Of a DNA stretch of 15,751 nucleotides, positions 1-6,202 are shown in pieces. This DNA comes from an uncultured Porphyromonas sp. GTDB taxonomy: Bacteria; Bacteroidota; Bacteroidia; Bacteroidales; Porphyromonadaceae. Below the pieces are notes generated by a model, which ran no database searches, had not been told where the DNA came from, and worked only from the letters and a program-made list of their open reading frames with translations. The translations under genes and the position numbers were made by a program. Numbering within the stretch: the first letter of the stretch is position 1; every line of letters starts with the position of its first letter. The stretch spans positions 1-15,751 of the forward strand of contig CAMIEW010000003.1 of assembly GCA_946222055.1 (NCBI GenBank). The letters run 5' to 3'.

Positions 1-254
1 AGGCTGCTGAGCTGATGCCCCTGATCGAGAAGGTGATCATGAAGGGAAACCAAAACTCGATCACGGATGCCTGCTGTGCTATGATGGCTTGCCGCTATGC
101 GGTGATCGGTGCGCTCCTCAACGTCCGTATCAACCTCGGATCCATCAAGGATGAGACTTTCGTCAAGGAGCATGCTGACCGCGCTGCTGAGCTTGAGCGA
201 AAGGTCAATGAGTCTGAGCAGAAGATCCTTGCTCACGTCTATCAGAATCTTTAA
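1..254 (+). CDS. Formiminotetrahydrofolate cyclodeaminase, C-terminal part (truncated by window edge)
   Basis: The reading frame is open from the left edge (first full codon at base 3) and stops with TAA at 252-254, leaving 83 residues; the Met codon at 15 is internal. The stretch GNQNSITDACCAMMACRYAV, followed by GALLNVRINLGSIKD, is the conserved C-terminal region of cyclodeaminases (FTCD_C family). These convert 5-formimino-THF to 5,10-methenyl-THF and ammonia in the cytoplasm, recovering the one-carbon unit from histidine breakdown. The next gene, hutH, starts 15 bases downstream with no promoter between, so the two are almost certainly co-transcribed. That context supports the call. Whether this is a stand-alone FchA or the C-terminal half of a fused FTCD cannot be decided here. 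Confidence 0.85.
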   Translation, partial: AAELMPLIEKVIMKGNQNSITDACCAMMACRYAVIGALLNVRINLGSIKDETFVKEHADRAAELERKVNESEQKILAHVYQNL

Positions 255-269
255 CCACACTACAACTAT

Positions 270-1814
270 ATGAAACTAAAATCAGTCCCCTACTGCACCA
301 AGGAGCATATCACCTACTCAGTCGGTGAGAAGGACATCACCATCGAGGAGATCGAGCAACTCATCACTGCCGAGTCGGTCGAGTACAAGCTCTCCGACAT
401 CGCTAAGCAGCGTATCCAGAAGTGCCGTGACTATCTGGATGAGAAGGTGAAGACCGCCGGCCGTCCCCTCTACGGGATCACCACGGGCTTTGGATCGCTC
501 TGCAACATCAGCATCCCGTCTGATGACCTGACCGCACTGCAGGAGAATCTCGTGAAGAGTCACTCCTGCAGCTACGGCGAAGAGGTGCCGCTACCGATCG
601 TGAAGATCATGCTGCTCCTCAAGGCCCACGCCCTCTCGCTGGGTAATAGTGGCGTCCAGGTGGCTACGGTCCAGTGCATCATCGATATGCTCAATCACGA
701 TATCACTCCGATCGTCTACGATAAGGGCTCCCTCGGTGCCTCGGGCGACTTGGCACCTCTCGCCAAGCTCTTCCTCCCGCTGATCGGCGAGGGCGAGGTG
801 TACTACAAGGGTGAGAAGGTTTGCTCACACAAGGCCTTTGAGGACGCAGGCATCAAGACCATCACCCTTAAGAGCAAGGAGGGACTGGCGCTGCTCAATG
901 GTACTCAGTTTATGAGCTCTCATGCGGTATATGCCCTGATTATGTGTCGTCGTGCTCTCTACGCAGCTACAGCGATCGGGGCCGTCTCGCTGGAGGCTTT
1001 TGACGGACTGCAGGCGCCATTCATTCCTCAGCTCCATGAGGTTCGTCCTCATCCCGGACAGTCTGAGGTGTCTCGCCAGATGCGTACACTCCTTGAGGAG
1101 AGTGCCCTTCAGCAGAAGGCGAAGCCGCAAGTGCAGGATCCTTACTCCTTCCGCTGCATCCCCCAAGTACACGGTGCTTCGTGGGACTCCTTCACCTACG
1201 TCTCTGAGGTGATCACACGCGAGATCAATTCGGTTACCGACAATCCTACAATCTTCCCCGATGATGACCTGATCGTCAGTGGTGGAAACTTCCACGGTCA
1301 GCCCATCGCCCTCGTGATGGACTTCCTGGCAGTGGCTATGGCAGAGTTGGGCAACATCTCTGAGCGTCGTACCGCCCAGTTGATCCTTGGGCTAAAGGGT
1401 CTGCCGGAGTTCTTGGTAGCCAATCCGGGTCTCAATTCCGGCTTTATGATCCCTCAGTACGCTGCTGCCGCTATGGTCAGTCGCAATAAGATGTACTGCT
1501 TTGCTGCCTCCTCAGACAGCATCGTCAGCTCCAATGGTCAGGAGGACCACGTCTCCATGGGAGCAAATGCTGCCACCAAAATGCTTCCTCTCCTGGACAA
1601 TCTCTACGCTATCCTCGGCATCGAGCTGCTGAATGCTGCTCAGGCTCTGCAGCTTGAGGGCAATCAGGATAAGACCTCACCAAGGCTGCAGAAGCTCTTC
1701 CAGGCTTTCCGTCAGGAGGTGCCCTTCATCGAGGATGACGTGGTGATGTGCCCGATCATCGATAAGAGTGCTTCCTTCGCTTACAGCTACTGCTTCGCAG
1801 AGTTGCAGAAGTAA
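270..1814 (+). CDS. hutH: Histidine ammonia-lyase
   Basis: Cytoplasmic enzyme that deaminates L-histidine to trans-urocanate, the first step of histidine degradation. At 514 residues it has the normal family length. The Ala157-Ser158-Gly159 triad inside GSLGASGDLAPLAKL is the tripeptide that cyclises to the electrophilic MIO cofactor. YGITTGFG (residues 68-75) supplies the conserved active-site tyrosine, and NSVTDNPTIF and the QEDHVSMGANAA stretch are further family hallmarks. All key residues are present. The ATG at 270 follows 15 bases after the cyclodeaminase stop, giving a hut operon tail in which the formimino group is later handled by the upstream folate enzyme. No promoter lies in the gap. 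A strong hairpin terminator follows at 1847-1891, so hutH ends the operon. Confidence 0.97.
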   Translation: MKLKSVPYCTKEHITYSVGEKDITIEEIEQLITAESVEYKLSDIAKQRIQKCRDYLDEKVKTAGRPLYGITTGFGSLCNISIPSDDLTALQENLVKSHSCSYGEEVPLPIVKIMLLLKAHALSLGNSGVQVATVQCIIDMLNHDITPIVYDKGSLGASGDLAPLAKLFLPLIGEGEVYYKGEKVCSHKAFEDAGIKTITLKSKEGLALLNGTQFMSSHAVYALIMCRRALYAATAIGAVSLEAFDGLQAPFIPQLHEVRPHPGQSEVSRQMRTLLEESALQQKAKPQVQDPYSFRCIPQVHGASWDSFTYVSEVITREINSVTDNPTIFPDDDLIVSGGNFHGQPIALVMDFLAVAMAELGNISERRTAQLILGLKGLPEFLVANPGLNSGFMIPQYAAAAMVSRNKMYCFAASSDSIVSSNGQEDHVSMGANAATKMLPLLDNLYAILGIELLNAAQALQLEGNQDKTSPRLQKLFQAFRQEVPFIEDDVVMCPIIDKSASFAYSYCFAELQK

Positions 1815-1825
1815 TACTGACCAAA

Positions 1826-1891
1826 TCCTCCATCGGGAGGAGCAATAAAGACCTCTGATCCTAATTGCACTGGGATCAGTGGTCTTTTTTT
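1826..1891 (+). terminator. Rho-independent terminator of the hut operon (tandem hairpins)
   Basis: The main hairpin pairs 1847-1853 with 1881-1887 and 1855-1861 with 1873-1879, separated by a single T/T mismatch, and is followed by a T run ending at 1891. A smaller hairpin (TCCTCC/GGAGGA, loop ATCG, 1826-1841) sits just upstream. It lies 12-77 bases after the hutH stop. Confidence 0.9.
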
Positions 1892-1956
1892 GTCCAAAGT
1901 CAGGTCCTTCGGAGCTTAAGAAAAAGGTGAAACAGAGAGGGTGTTGCCTTTTTTGT

Positions 1957-1964
1957 TATCTTTG
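1957..1964 (+). promoter_or_regulatory. Bacteroidetes -7 promoter box for the FKBP pair
   Basis: TATCTTTG matches TAnnTTTG exactly and is followed by GTGGCGA. It lies 38 bases before the ATG at 2003, predicting a 5' leader of about 30 bases. I did not find a well-spaced TTTG -33 element. Confidence 0.65.
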
Positions 1965-2002
1965 TGGCGATTTTGACGTGACAATATAATATCAATAATC
2001 TT

Positions 2003-2593
2003 ATGGATAAAGTAAGTTACTCCCTCGGGCTGAGTCTCGGTAATAATCTCACCAGCAGTGGCATCAAGGATCTCACTGTAGATGACTTTGTACGCGGTCT
2101 CACCTGCGTCCTCGAGGATGCAGAGCCGGAGATTACCTACGAGGAGGCTGAGGAGGTGCTAAAGACATACTTCACCCAGCAGCAGCAAGAGCGCTTCCAC
2201 GACAATAAGGCAGCCGGCCAGTCTTACCTGGAGGAAAACGGTGCGCGTGAGGGCGTCGTAACGCTCCCCTCCGGAGTACAGTATGAGGTTCTGGTCGAGG
2301 GCAATGGTCCCAAGCCATCCTCCAGCGACACAGTCAAGTGCCATTACGAGGGGACTCGTATCGATGGTCAGATCTTCGACAGCTCTATCCGTCGTGGTGA
2401 GCCTGCGACATTCCCCGTCAATGGAGTGATCCAGGGCTGGCAGGAGGTGCTACCAATGATGCCCGTTGGCTCCAAGTGGAGAGTGGTCATCCCAGAGGAG
2501 CATGCATATGGAAGTCATGGTGCCGGTCAGCTGATCGAGCCATATATGGCTCTCATCTTCGAGATCGAGCTCCTCGGTATAGAGGGCAAGTAA
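2003..2593 (+). CDS. FKBP-type peptidyl-prolyl cis-trans isomerase, Mip/FklB-like, no signal peptide
   Basis: Catalyses prolyl cis-trans isomerisation during protein folding. The 196 residues divide into an N-terminal helical FKBP_N-type dimerisation region (about 1-85, beginning VSYSLGLSLGNNL) and a C-terminal FKBP domain (about 95-193). The FKBP domain carries VKCHYEGTRIDGQIFDSS, GEPATFPVNGVIQGWQE and the VIPEEHAYG strand-loop typical of the active-site wall. The N-terminus is polar with no signal peptide or lipobox, so a cytoplasmic location is predicted, unlike the next gene. The start is set by the -7 box at 1957-1964. The gene lies 58 bases before a second FKBP gene with no promoter or terminator between, so a two-gene operon is likely. 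The two share the segment GEPATFP and the GVIQG motif, pointing to an old duplication. Confidence 0.93.
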   Translation: MDKVSYSLGLSLGNNLTSSGIKDLTVDDFVRGLTCVLEDAEPEITYEEAEEVLKTYFTQQQQERFHDNKAAGQSYLEENGAREGVVTLPSGVQYEVLVEGNGPKPSSSDTVKCHYEGTRIDGQIFDSSIRRGEPATFPVNGVIQGWQEVLPMMPVGSKWRVVIPEEHAYGSHGAGQLIEPYMALIFEIELLGIEGK

Positions 2594-2651
2594 GACCCCT
2601 GCACCTCTCATTTTCGAAAAATATCAACACATTAAATATCACACAATCATC

Positions 2652-3527
2652 ATGAAAAAGACCGTAGTAACCCTCCTCGTCGGCACTGTAGCCGCCATGG
2701 GAGTGATGACGGGATGTGGCAATGGTCAGGGAACCGCTAAGCTGGTGACCCCGCAGGACTCTGCTGCATACTTCTTAGGTCTCTCACAGACCATGCCCCT
2801 GCACGAGCAGTGGGATCAGTATCAATATCAGGTGCCTGGTGACTCTGCGTCCAAGAAGGACCAGTTCATCAAGGGCTTCCGTGATGCGCTCACCTCAGGT
2901 AGTGCTAAGGCTGCGTACTCCAATGGGTACCTCATGGGCTTCCAGCTCATCGACTCATGGGAAGGCTTTAATGCTCGCATCCCCGGCGACTCACTCGATA
3001 AGCAGAAGTTTATCGATGGTCTGATCGCCGGTCTCTCCGGCAAGGTGGATACGACCCTGACGATGGATGCCATCAATAACTACATGCAGGACTACTTCGC
3101 CAATGCTCAGAAGATCGTCGAGGATCAGAATAAGAAGGCTGGTGCTGACTTCCTCGCTGCAAATAAGTCTAAGGATGGTGTCGTAGAGCTGCCCAGCGGT
3201 CTGCAGTACCGTATCGACAAGCTTGGTGACGGCATCAAGCCCGCTGCCGAGGATACTGTAGTGGTTCACTACAAGGGTACGAAGCTCGATGGTACCGTCT
3301 TCGACTCCTCTTACGATCGCGGTGAGCCTGCGACATTCCCTCTTACCGGAGTGATCCAGGGCTTCAGCGAGGGACTCCAGCAGGTTCCTGCCGGCTCCAA
3401 GGTGACCCTCTGGATCCCCGGTGAGCTCGCTTATGGTCAGCGTGGCTCGGGTGACCAGATCGGTCCGTACGAGATGCTTACATTCGAGATGGAGCTTCAG
3501 GAGGTGCGTCCCGCTGCTAAGAAATAA
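2652..3527 (+). CDS. FKBP-type peptidyl-prolyl isomerase lipoprotein with duplicated N-terminal module
   Basis: Envelope-anchored prolyl isomerase of 291 residues. The N-terminus MKKTVVTLLV plus a hydrophobic stretch ends in the lipobox MTGC with the lipidated cysteine at 22, so it should be exported and attached to a membrane facing the periplasm. The FKBP domain occupies about 185-286 (VVVHYKGTKLDGTVFDSSYD, GEPATFPLTGVIQGF, WIPGELAYG). Before it lies a helical region containing an internal repeat. Residues 38-80 and 87-128 both run from AAY through a PGDS motif to an F-I-K/D-G-F/L segment, which resembles a doubled FKBP_N half. It follows the cytoplasmic FKBP gene by 58 bases and is probably co-transcribed. 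The terminator at 3570-3607 ends the unit. Confidence 0.93.
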   Translation: MKKTVVTLLVGTVAAMGVMTGCGNGQGTAKLVTPQDSAAYFLGLSQTMPLHEQWDQYQYQVPGDSASKKDQFIKGFRDALTSGSAKAAYSNGYLMGFQLIDSWEGFNARIPGDSLDKQKFIDGLIAGLSGKVDTTLTMDAINNYMQDYFANAQKIVEDQNKKAGADFLAANKSKDGVVELPSGLQYRIDKLGDGIKPAAEDTVVVHYKGTKLDGTVFDSSYDRGEPATFPLTGVIQGFSEGLQQVPAGSKVTLWIPGELAYGQRGSGDQIGPYEMLTFEMELQEVRPAAKK

Positions 3528-3569
3528 GGCGAGCATCGTGTCTTACTGGTAAGGCATTGTGTCCTTGAT

Positions 3570-3607
3570 AAAAGGAGTGTGTTGAGTCTTCTCGGCACAC
3601 TTCTTTT
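3570..3607 (+). terminator. Terminator of the FKBP pair
   Basis: The arm AAAAGGAGTGTG (3570-3581) pairs with CACACTTCTTTT (3596-3607), with one G/T position and a 14-base loop, ending in a T-rich 3' arm. It sits 42 bases after the second FKBP stop. Confidence 0.85.
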
Positions 3608-3625
3608 GCGTTGTTAGTTTTTCTT

Positions 3626-3633
3626 TACATTTG
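3626..3633 (+). promoter_or_regulatory. -7 promoter box for the 437-residue lipoprotein gene
   Basis: TACATTTG matches TAnnTTTG. A TTTG at 3605-3608 lies 17 bases upstream, slightly short for a -33 element and overlapping the preceding terminator arm. The predicted leader is about 65 bases, longer than for the other genes here. Confidence 0.55.
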
Positions 3634-3706
3634 TGACGTGGTTATTGAGTTGCAATATAGGTTGCATAGATAGCCGATTACCTATCCTATTAGTTTCGTT
3701 AGTATT

Positions 3707-5020
3707 ATGAAACAGGTATATAACTTATCAATCCTGCTGATCGGGCTTATGATGCTTCTATCAGGCTGCAGCTTGATGAAGCTCTTCACCTCGGAGCCAA
3801 GGGACGTCTGCAAGGCGCAATTGGAGACCAAGGAAGGGGCTACCTACACCGGGTATCTCAGGATGCCTATGTCGGGGGACAAGGAGCTCAAGCTCTTCGA
3901 TGACCTTGCTCTCAAACACTCCGCCGGAACTTTCAAGTCCGAGGAACTGAAAGGCATCGAGCTTAGCAACCCCGAGCAACCCGACTCGAGCTATCGCTTT
4001 GAGTACAAAAAGTTCTCCTCCTTCCTGCGAAGCAATACCGCATGGATGGCCCTTGTAGATAAGGGACCTGAGCTTACCGCCTACCTCCTTGCCTCTTCGT
4101 ACAAGATTGATGAGAAAGGGGACATCTTCTTCATCGGCAACGAGCAGCGGATCATACGTGGTGGAGGAAGTATGGCTGTGGTAAAGCCCAGCTTCCCACT
4201 ATTCTTGGAGAAGCGCGGAGGTATCCTAAGAAAGGTAGCTCTGGTACACGGGGTCAACTATGAAGGATCTCAGTTTAGAGGCGGAGTGGTCAGATTTCTT
4301 GCCGATGATCCGGAGCTCTGTAGCTATGTGAGGGGACTGAAGTGGGAGTTTGAGGACATAGATAAGGTGGTGAAGTACTACGATCCTCATCGCAAGGGAG
4401 AGTTGGTCATTAAGGATGATCGAGGTCAAGTCCTCGCTTTGCCACCACATAAGATGGTCACGGATGCGCTGTCGGGCGAGCTTATCTACACTGCGGATCT
4501 GGCTAAAAACCTTACGCCACACTTTGGGATGGCCTCCTACCTCGGGCTCCGCTCATCACTCGGGACGTACTTCACCTATGGCGGGTCTGTAGGGTTCAAT
4601 CAGCCGTGCCTCGTGGATGATACAGCACTGATAACGGAGGATCCGAGCTTCTTGATGAAAGATCGCAAGGAAGTAGAGGTGCCTAATGAGTTCATCAAGC
4701 GAGTGACCCTTTTTAGCTTTAATGCTTATGCGGGTCTGCAGGTACCGCTTGACTTGAAGTCTGTCTATGTCATTCCATCCCTTAGTGGATGTGTTACCGG
4801 TGACCTTCACTCTGACTACAGCTTGATAAGTGTTGGACCACTCGTAAGGTGTGACTTTGGCATCCCCTTGAAGTATGGGAGCATGCTCTTCCTTGGCGCC
4901 GGATACAAGTATGGCTTCCCCATCAAGGATGCAGATGAGATGGCAGCGGACAACTACAAGAATGTGACTCCTTATGGCCAGTCTCATACTGTCTTCCTGA
5001 CCATCGGCTATATGTATTGA
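3707..5020 (+). CDS. Uncharacterised large lipoprotein with a beta-rich, barrel-like C-terminal half
   Basis: I do not recognise this 437-residue protein. It opens with a hydrophobic signal ending in the lipobox LLSGC (lipid-bearing Cys21), so it should be exported and anchored in the envelope. Residues 22-260 form a mixed soluble-looking region. They include a threonine/glycine-rich segment near 40-50 and short alternating strands such as GDIFFIGNEQRIIRG. From about 270 the sequence becomes a series of glycine- and aromatic-rich strands (YLGLRSSLGTYFTYGGSVGF, FSFNAYAGLQVPL, LFLGAGYKYGFP). It ends in SHTVFLTIGYMY, a terminal strand with an aromatic last residue like those of outer-membrane beta-barrels. 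A lipoprotein with a small barrel or beta-sandwich is therefore possible. It is monocistronic, with its own promoter box, and converges on the 171-residue orphan gene. The existence of the gene is secure; the role is unknown. Confidence 0.82.
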   Translation: MKQVYNLSILLIGLMMLLSGCSLMKLFTSEPRDVCKAQLETKEGATYTGYLRMPMSGDKELKLFDDLALKHSAGTFKSEELKGIELSNPEQPDSSYRFEYKKFSSFLRSNTAWMALVDKGPELTAYLLASSYKIDEKGDIFFIGNEQRIIRGGGSMAVVKPSFPLFLEKRGGILRKVALVHGVNYEGSQFRGGVVRFLADDPELCSYVRGLKWEFEDIDKVVKYYDPHRKGELVIKDDRGQVLALPPHKMVTDALSGELIYTADLAKNLTPHFGMASYLGLRSSLGTYFTYGGSVGFNQPCLVDDTALITEDPSFLMKDRKEVEVPNEFIKRVTLFSFNAYAGLQVPLDLKSVYVIPSLSGCVTGDLHSDYSLISVGPLVRCDFGIPLKYGSMLFLGAGYKYGFPIKDADEMAADNYKNVTPYGQSHTVFLTIGYMY

Positions 5021-5038
5021 CCCGTTGATCTTACTAAG

Positions 5039-5078
5039 ATAAGGGAGCGAAAGAGACATGTCTCTTTCGCTCCCTTAT
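5039..5078. terminator. Bidirectional terminator: 40-bp perfect palindrome between convergent genes
   Basis: Bases 5039-5058 are the exact reverse complement of 5059-5078 (arm begins ATAAGGGAGCGAAAGAGACA), with no loop in the DNA palindrome. The flanking AT-rich ends give short U tracts on both strands. It lies 19 bases after the lipoprotein stop and 20 bases beyond the stop of the minus-strand gene, the expected position for a shared terminator. Confidence 0.85.
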
Positions 5079-5097
5079 TAATTTTGGTGGCAGTAAG

Positions 5098-5613
5098 CTA
5101 TTGCTGACGGATGGTGGCTCTGAAGACAAGCGCGTGGGTCCCCCCTTCTGTCGGGTCAAGAGTCTCGAGGATCTCGGGGAGGGTCTCCACCCAGTCGATC
5201 TGTGGAGCGATCTCATCCATGGTGTAACTTTCTCGGAGCCAGTCCTTAGTCCCGCTCAGAAGTAAGCTGATGAGGTCCTGGCGAAGATCCTCTCGCACTC
5301 CATCAAGATCCTCCACAATCAGCCAGGCAGCTCCCTCAGTGGTGTCATTCTCTAGGTCAGCAAATCGAGTAAAAGCGCCAATCCTGAGTCTCGGCTGTCG
5401 GTCTGGAGACTGTGCCAGACCGGCCTCGGTGATGAGATCGGTGTAAAGCTCATCAGCCTGATCGTGAGCGTAGATCACCATCGGGAAGGACTCGGTATAG
5501 CCCTTGCTAGCAAAGAAGCCGCTCCAGTCTGCTCGATTGAGCAGGCGAGTTGAGGACACATTATTGGCGGTCAGTTGGGTGTCGCCCCACTTGTCATCTA
5601 TTTCTATATCCAT
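5098..5613 (-). CDS. Orphan acidic protein of unknown function (171 residues)
   Basis: I do not recognise this protein. It starts MDIEIDDKWGDTQLTANNVS, is strongly acidic (many Asp/Glu, especially 85-160) and has neither a signal peptide nor a membrane segment, so it is probably cytoplasmic. A middle segment (FPMVIYAHDQADELYTDLI) and the helix AAWLIVEDLDGVREDLRQDL look like a compact alpha/beta fold. The C-terminal strand ends HALVFRATIRQQ. Codon use resembles its neighbours and the frame is uninterrupted over 171 codons, so it is likely real. Upstream on the minus strand the nearest promoter-like sequence is TATCTTGT at 5646-5639, a poor match to TAnnTTTG. The palindrome array at 5758-5819 lies about 145 bases upstream of its start and could regulate it, but nothing proves that. 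Confidence 0.75.
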   Translation of the reverse strand: MDIEIDDKWGDTQLTANNVSSTRLLNRADWSGFFASKGYTESFPMVIYAHDQADELYTDLITEAGLAQSPDRQPRLRIGAFTRFADLENDTTEGAAWLIVEDLDGVREDLRQDLISLLLSGTKDWLRESYTMDEIAPQIDWVETLPEILETLDPTEGGTHALVFRATIRQQ

Positions 5614-5757
5614 AAGCGTTGATTAAGTGTTACAGGGGACAAGATACCCATTTTGTACTGGTCTATCACTTGGATGTACACCAAAAAACGTGTATTCGAG
5701 GGGACAGGAGAAGGGCTTCATAATAGACTGACTATCTGCACCACGTGATCCATGAAT

Positions 5758-5819
5758 CTAATACCGGTATTAGTTCGAACTATTACCGGTAATAGTCGCG
5801 ACTATTACCGGTAATAGTT
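5758..5819. repeat. Array of three 16-bp palindromes with 22-bp period, separated by 6-bp palindromes
   Basis: Unit 1 is CTAATACCGGTATTAG (5758-5773). Units 2 and 3 are both CTATTACCGGTAATAG (5780-5795 and 5802-5817). Each is a perfect palindrome around ACCGGT. The linkers TTCGAA (5774-5779) and TCGCGA (5796-5801) are themselves palindromes. Units 2 and 3 together form a 42-bp perfect palindrome (5778-5819) centred in TCGCGA. Unit 1 differs from the others at positions 4 and 13, and the two changes compensate so that dyad symmetry is kept. A 22-bp period is about two helical turns, which would place the three dyads on one face of the DNA. It may be an operator or a protein-nucleation site; I cannot name the binding protein. 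Confidence 0.9.
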
Positions 5820-5898
5820 TTGGCTAACATTGATGGGGGCTGTGTTGCTGGATCCAGAGGCTTGGTTCCATTGCTTTTTCACTATGGCTTACGACGTG

Positions 5899-5931
5899 AA
5901 AAGGGTCTCTAACGTAAAGTTAGAGACCCTT
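5899..5931 (-). terminator. Terminator of tRNA-Cys (minus strand)
   Basis: AAGGGTCTCTAAC (5901-5913) pairs perfectly with 5919-5931 around a 5-base loop. Read on the minus strand the stem is followed by TTTT (5902-5899), so termination polarity favours the tRNA. The plus strand has no T run after the stem. Confidence 0.85.
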
Positions 5932-5939
5932 CCATAGAG

Positions 5940-6010
5940 AGGTGCCTGGCGGATTCGAACCGCCGTAAACGGATTTGCAGTCCGGTGCATAACCACTTTG
6001 CTAAGGCACC
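5940..6010 (-). tRNA. tRNA-Cys (anticodon GCA)
   Basis: The minus strand folds as a 71-base cloverleaf. Acceptor GGTGCCT pairs with AGGCACC, followed by discriminator U, as usual for tRNA-Cys. The T arm is GGCGG-TTCGAAT-CCGCC and the D arm pairs GCA with TGC. The anticodon loop CTGCAAA carries GCA at 5978-5976. The first anticodon-stem pair is a C-U mismatch; the other four pairs hold. No CCA is encoded, so CCA addition is enzymatic. It is a single tRNA gene with its own terminator (5899-5931) and a probable promoter just upstream, at 6029-6036. Confidence 0.96.
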
Positions 6011-6018
6011 ATATCGTT

Positions 6019-6036
6019 CTTTGCAGTGCAAAGGTC
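6019..6036 (-). promoter_or_regulatory. Probable tRNA-Cys promoter core within an inverted repeat
   Basis: On the minus strand GACCTTTG (6036-6029) matches TAnnTTTG except at the first base. It lies 19 bases before the mature tRNA 5' end. The box overlaps the perfect inverted repeat CTTTGCA-G-TGCAAAG (6019-6033), which places a TTTG on each strand. Confidence 0.45.
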
Positions 6037-6101
6037 ACGAAAAAGTATGACATTGGCAAGTCTCCAGCTCTGGTGGATTCCGTCATTCACCCTATGGGGG
6101 A

Positions 6102-6133
6102 CTTGGGGAAATGAGACTAAAGGGGTAACTTTG
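6102..6133 (+). promoter_or_regulatory. nadE promoter (-33 and -7 elements)
   Basis: TAACTTTG (6126-6133) is a perfect TAnnTTTG -7 box. CTTG (6102-6105), one base from the TTTG -33 element, lies 20 bases upstream, within the usual Bacteroidetes spacing. The predicted start is near 6140, giving a leader of about 60 bases. Confidence 0.7.
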
Positions 6134-6202
6134 ACGAAGAAGAGACCCACACTCACCAAGCTTAACCGTCTGGTCTCTCTCACTACATACCTACTTTAAG
6201 TT

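Larger units (their letters stand above)
5614..5939. other. Gene-free region upstream of the orphan gene and downstream of tRNA-Cys
   Basis: No plausible coding frame lies in these 326 bases. The region holds the palindrome array (5758-5819), a plus-strand TAnnTTTG match overlapping its right end (5815-5822), a 10-bp palindrome CTGGATCCAG (5848-5857) and the tRNA-Cys terminator (5899-5931). CTATGG (5882-5887) and CCATAG (5932-5937) could extend that terminator stem with a one-sided bulge. Confidence 0.6.

Noticed and set aside
5721..5735. TAATAG-ACTGA-CTAT as a decayed fourth unit of the array
   Set aside because: Only the outer ends of the unit are matched, the spacing is 5 instead of 6 bases, and the ACCGGT core is missing; chance is as likely.
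5737..5752. parS-like site around CACGTG
   Set aside because: Only 11 of 16 positions agree with the TGTTTCACGTGAAACA type site, and no parAB genes are near.
5758..5817. Reading the palindrome array as a minimal CRISPR
   Set aside because: Spacers are only 6 bases and are themselves palindromic, the repeats are 16 bases, and no cas gene is nearby.
5614..5939. Mobile element or MITE explanation for the palindrome region
   Set aside because: No transposase, no clear terminal inverted repeats bounding a unit, and no target duplication could be identified.
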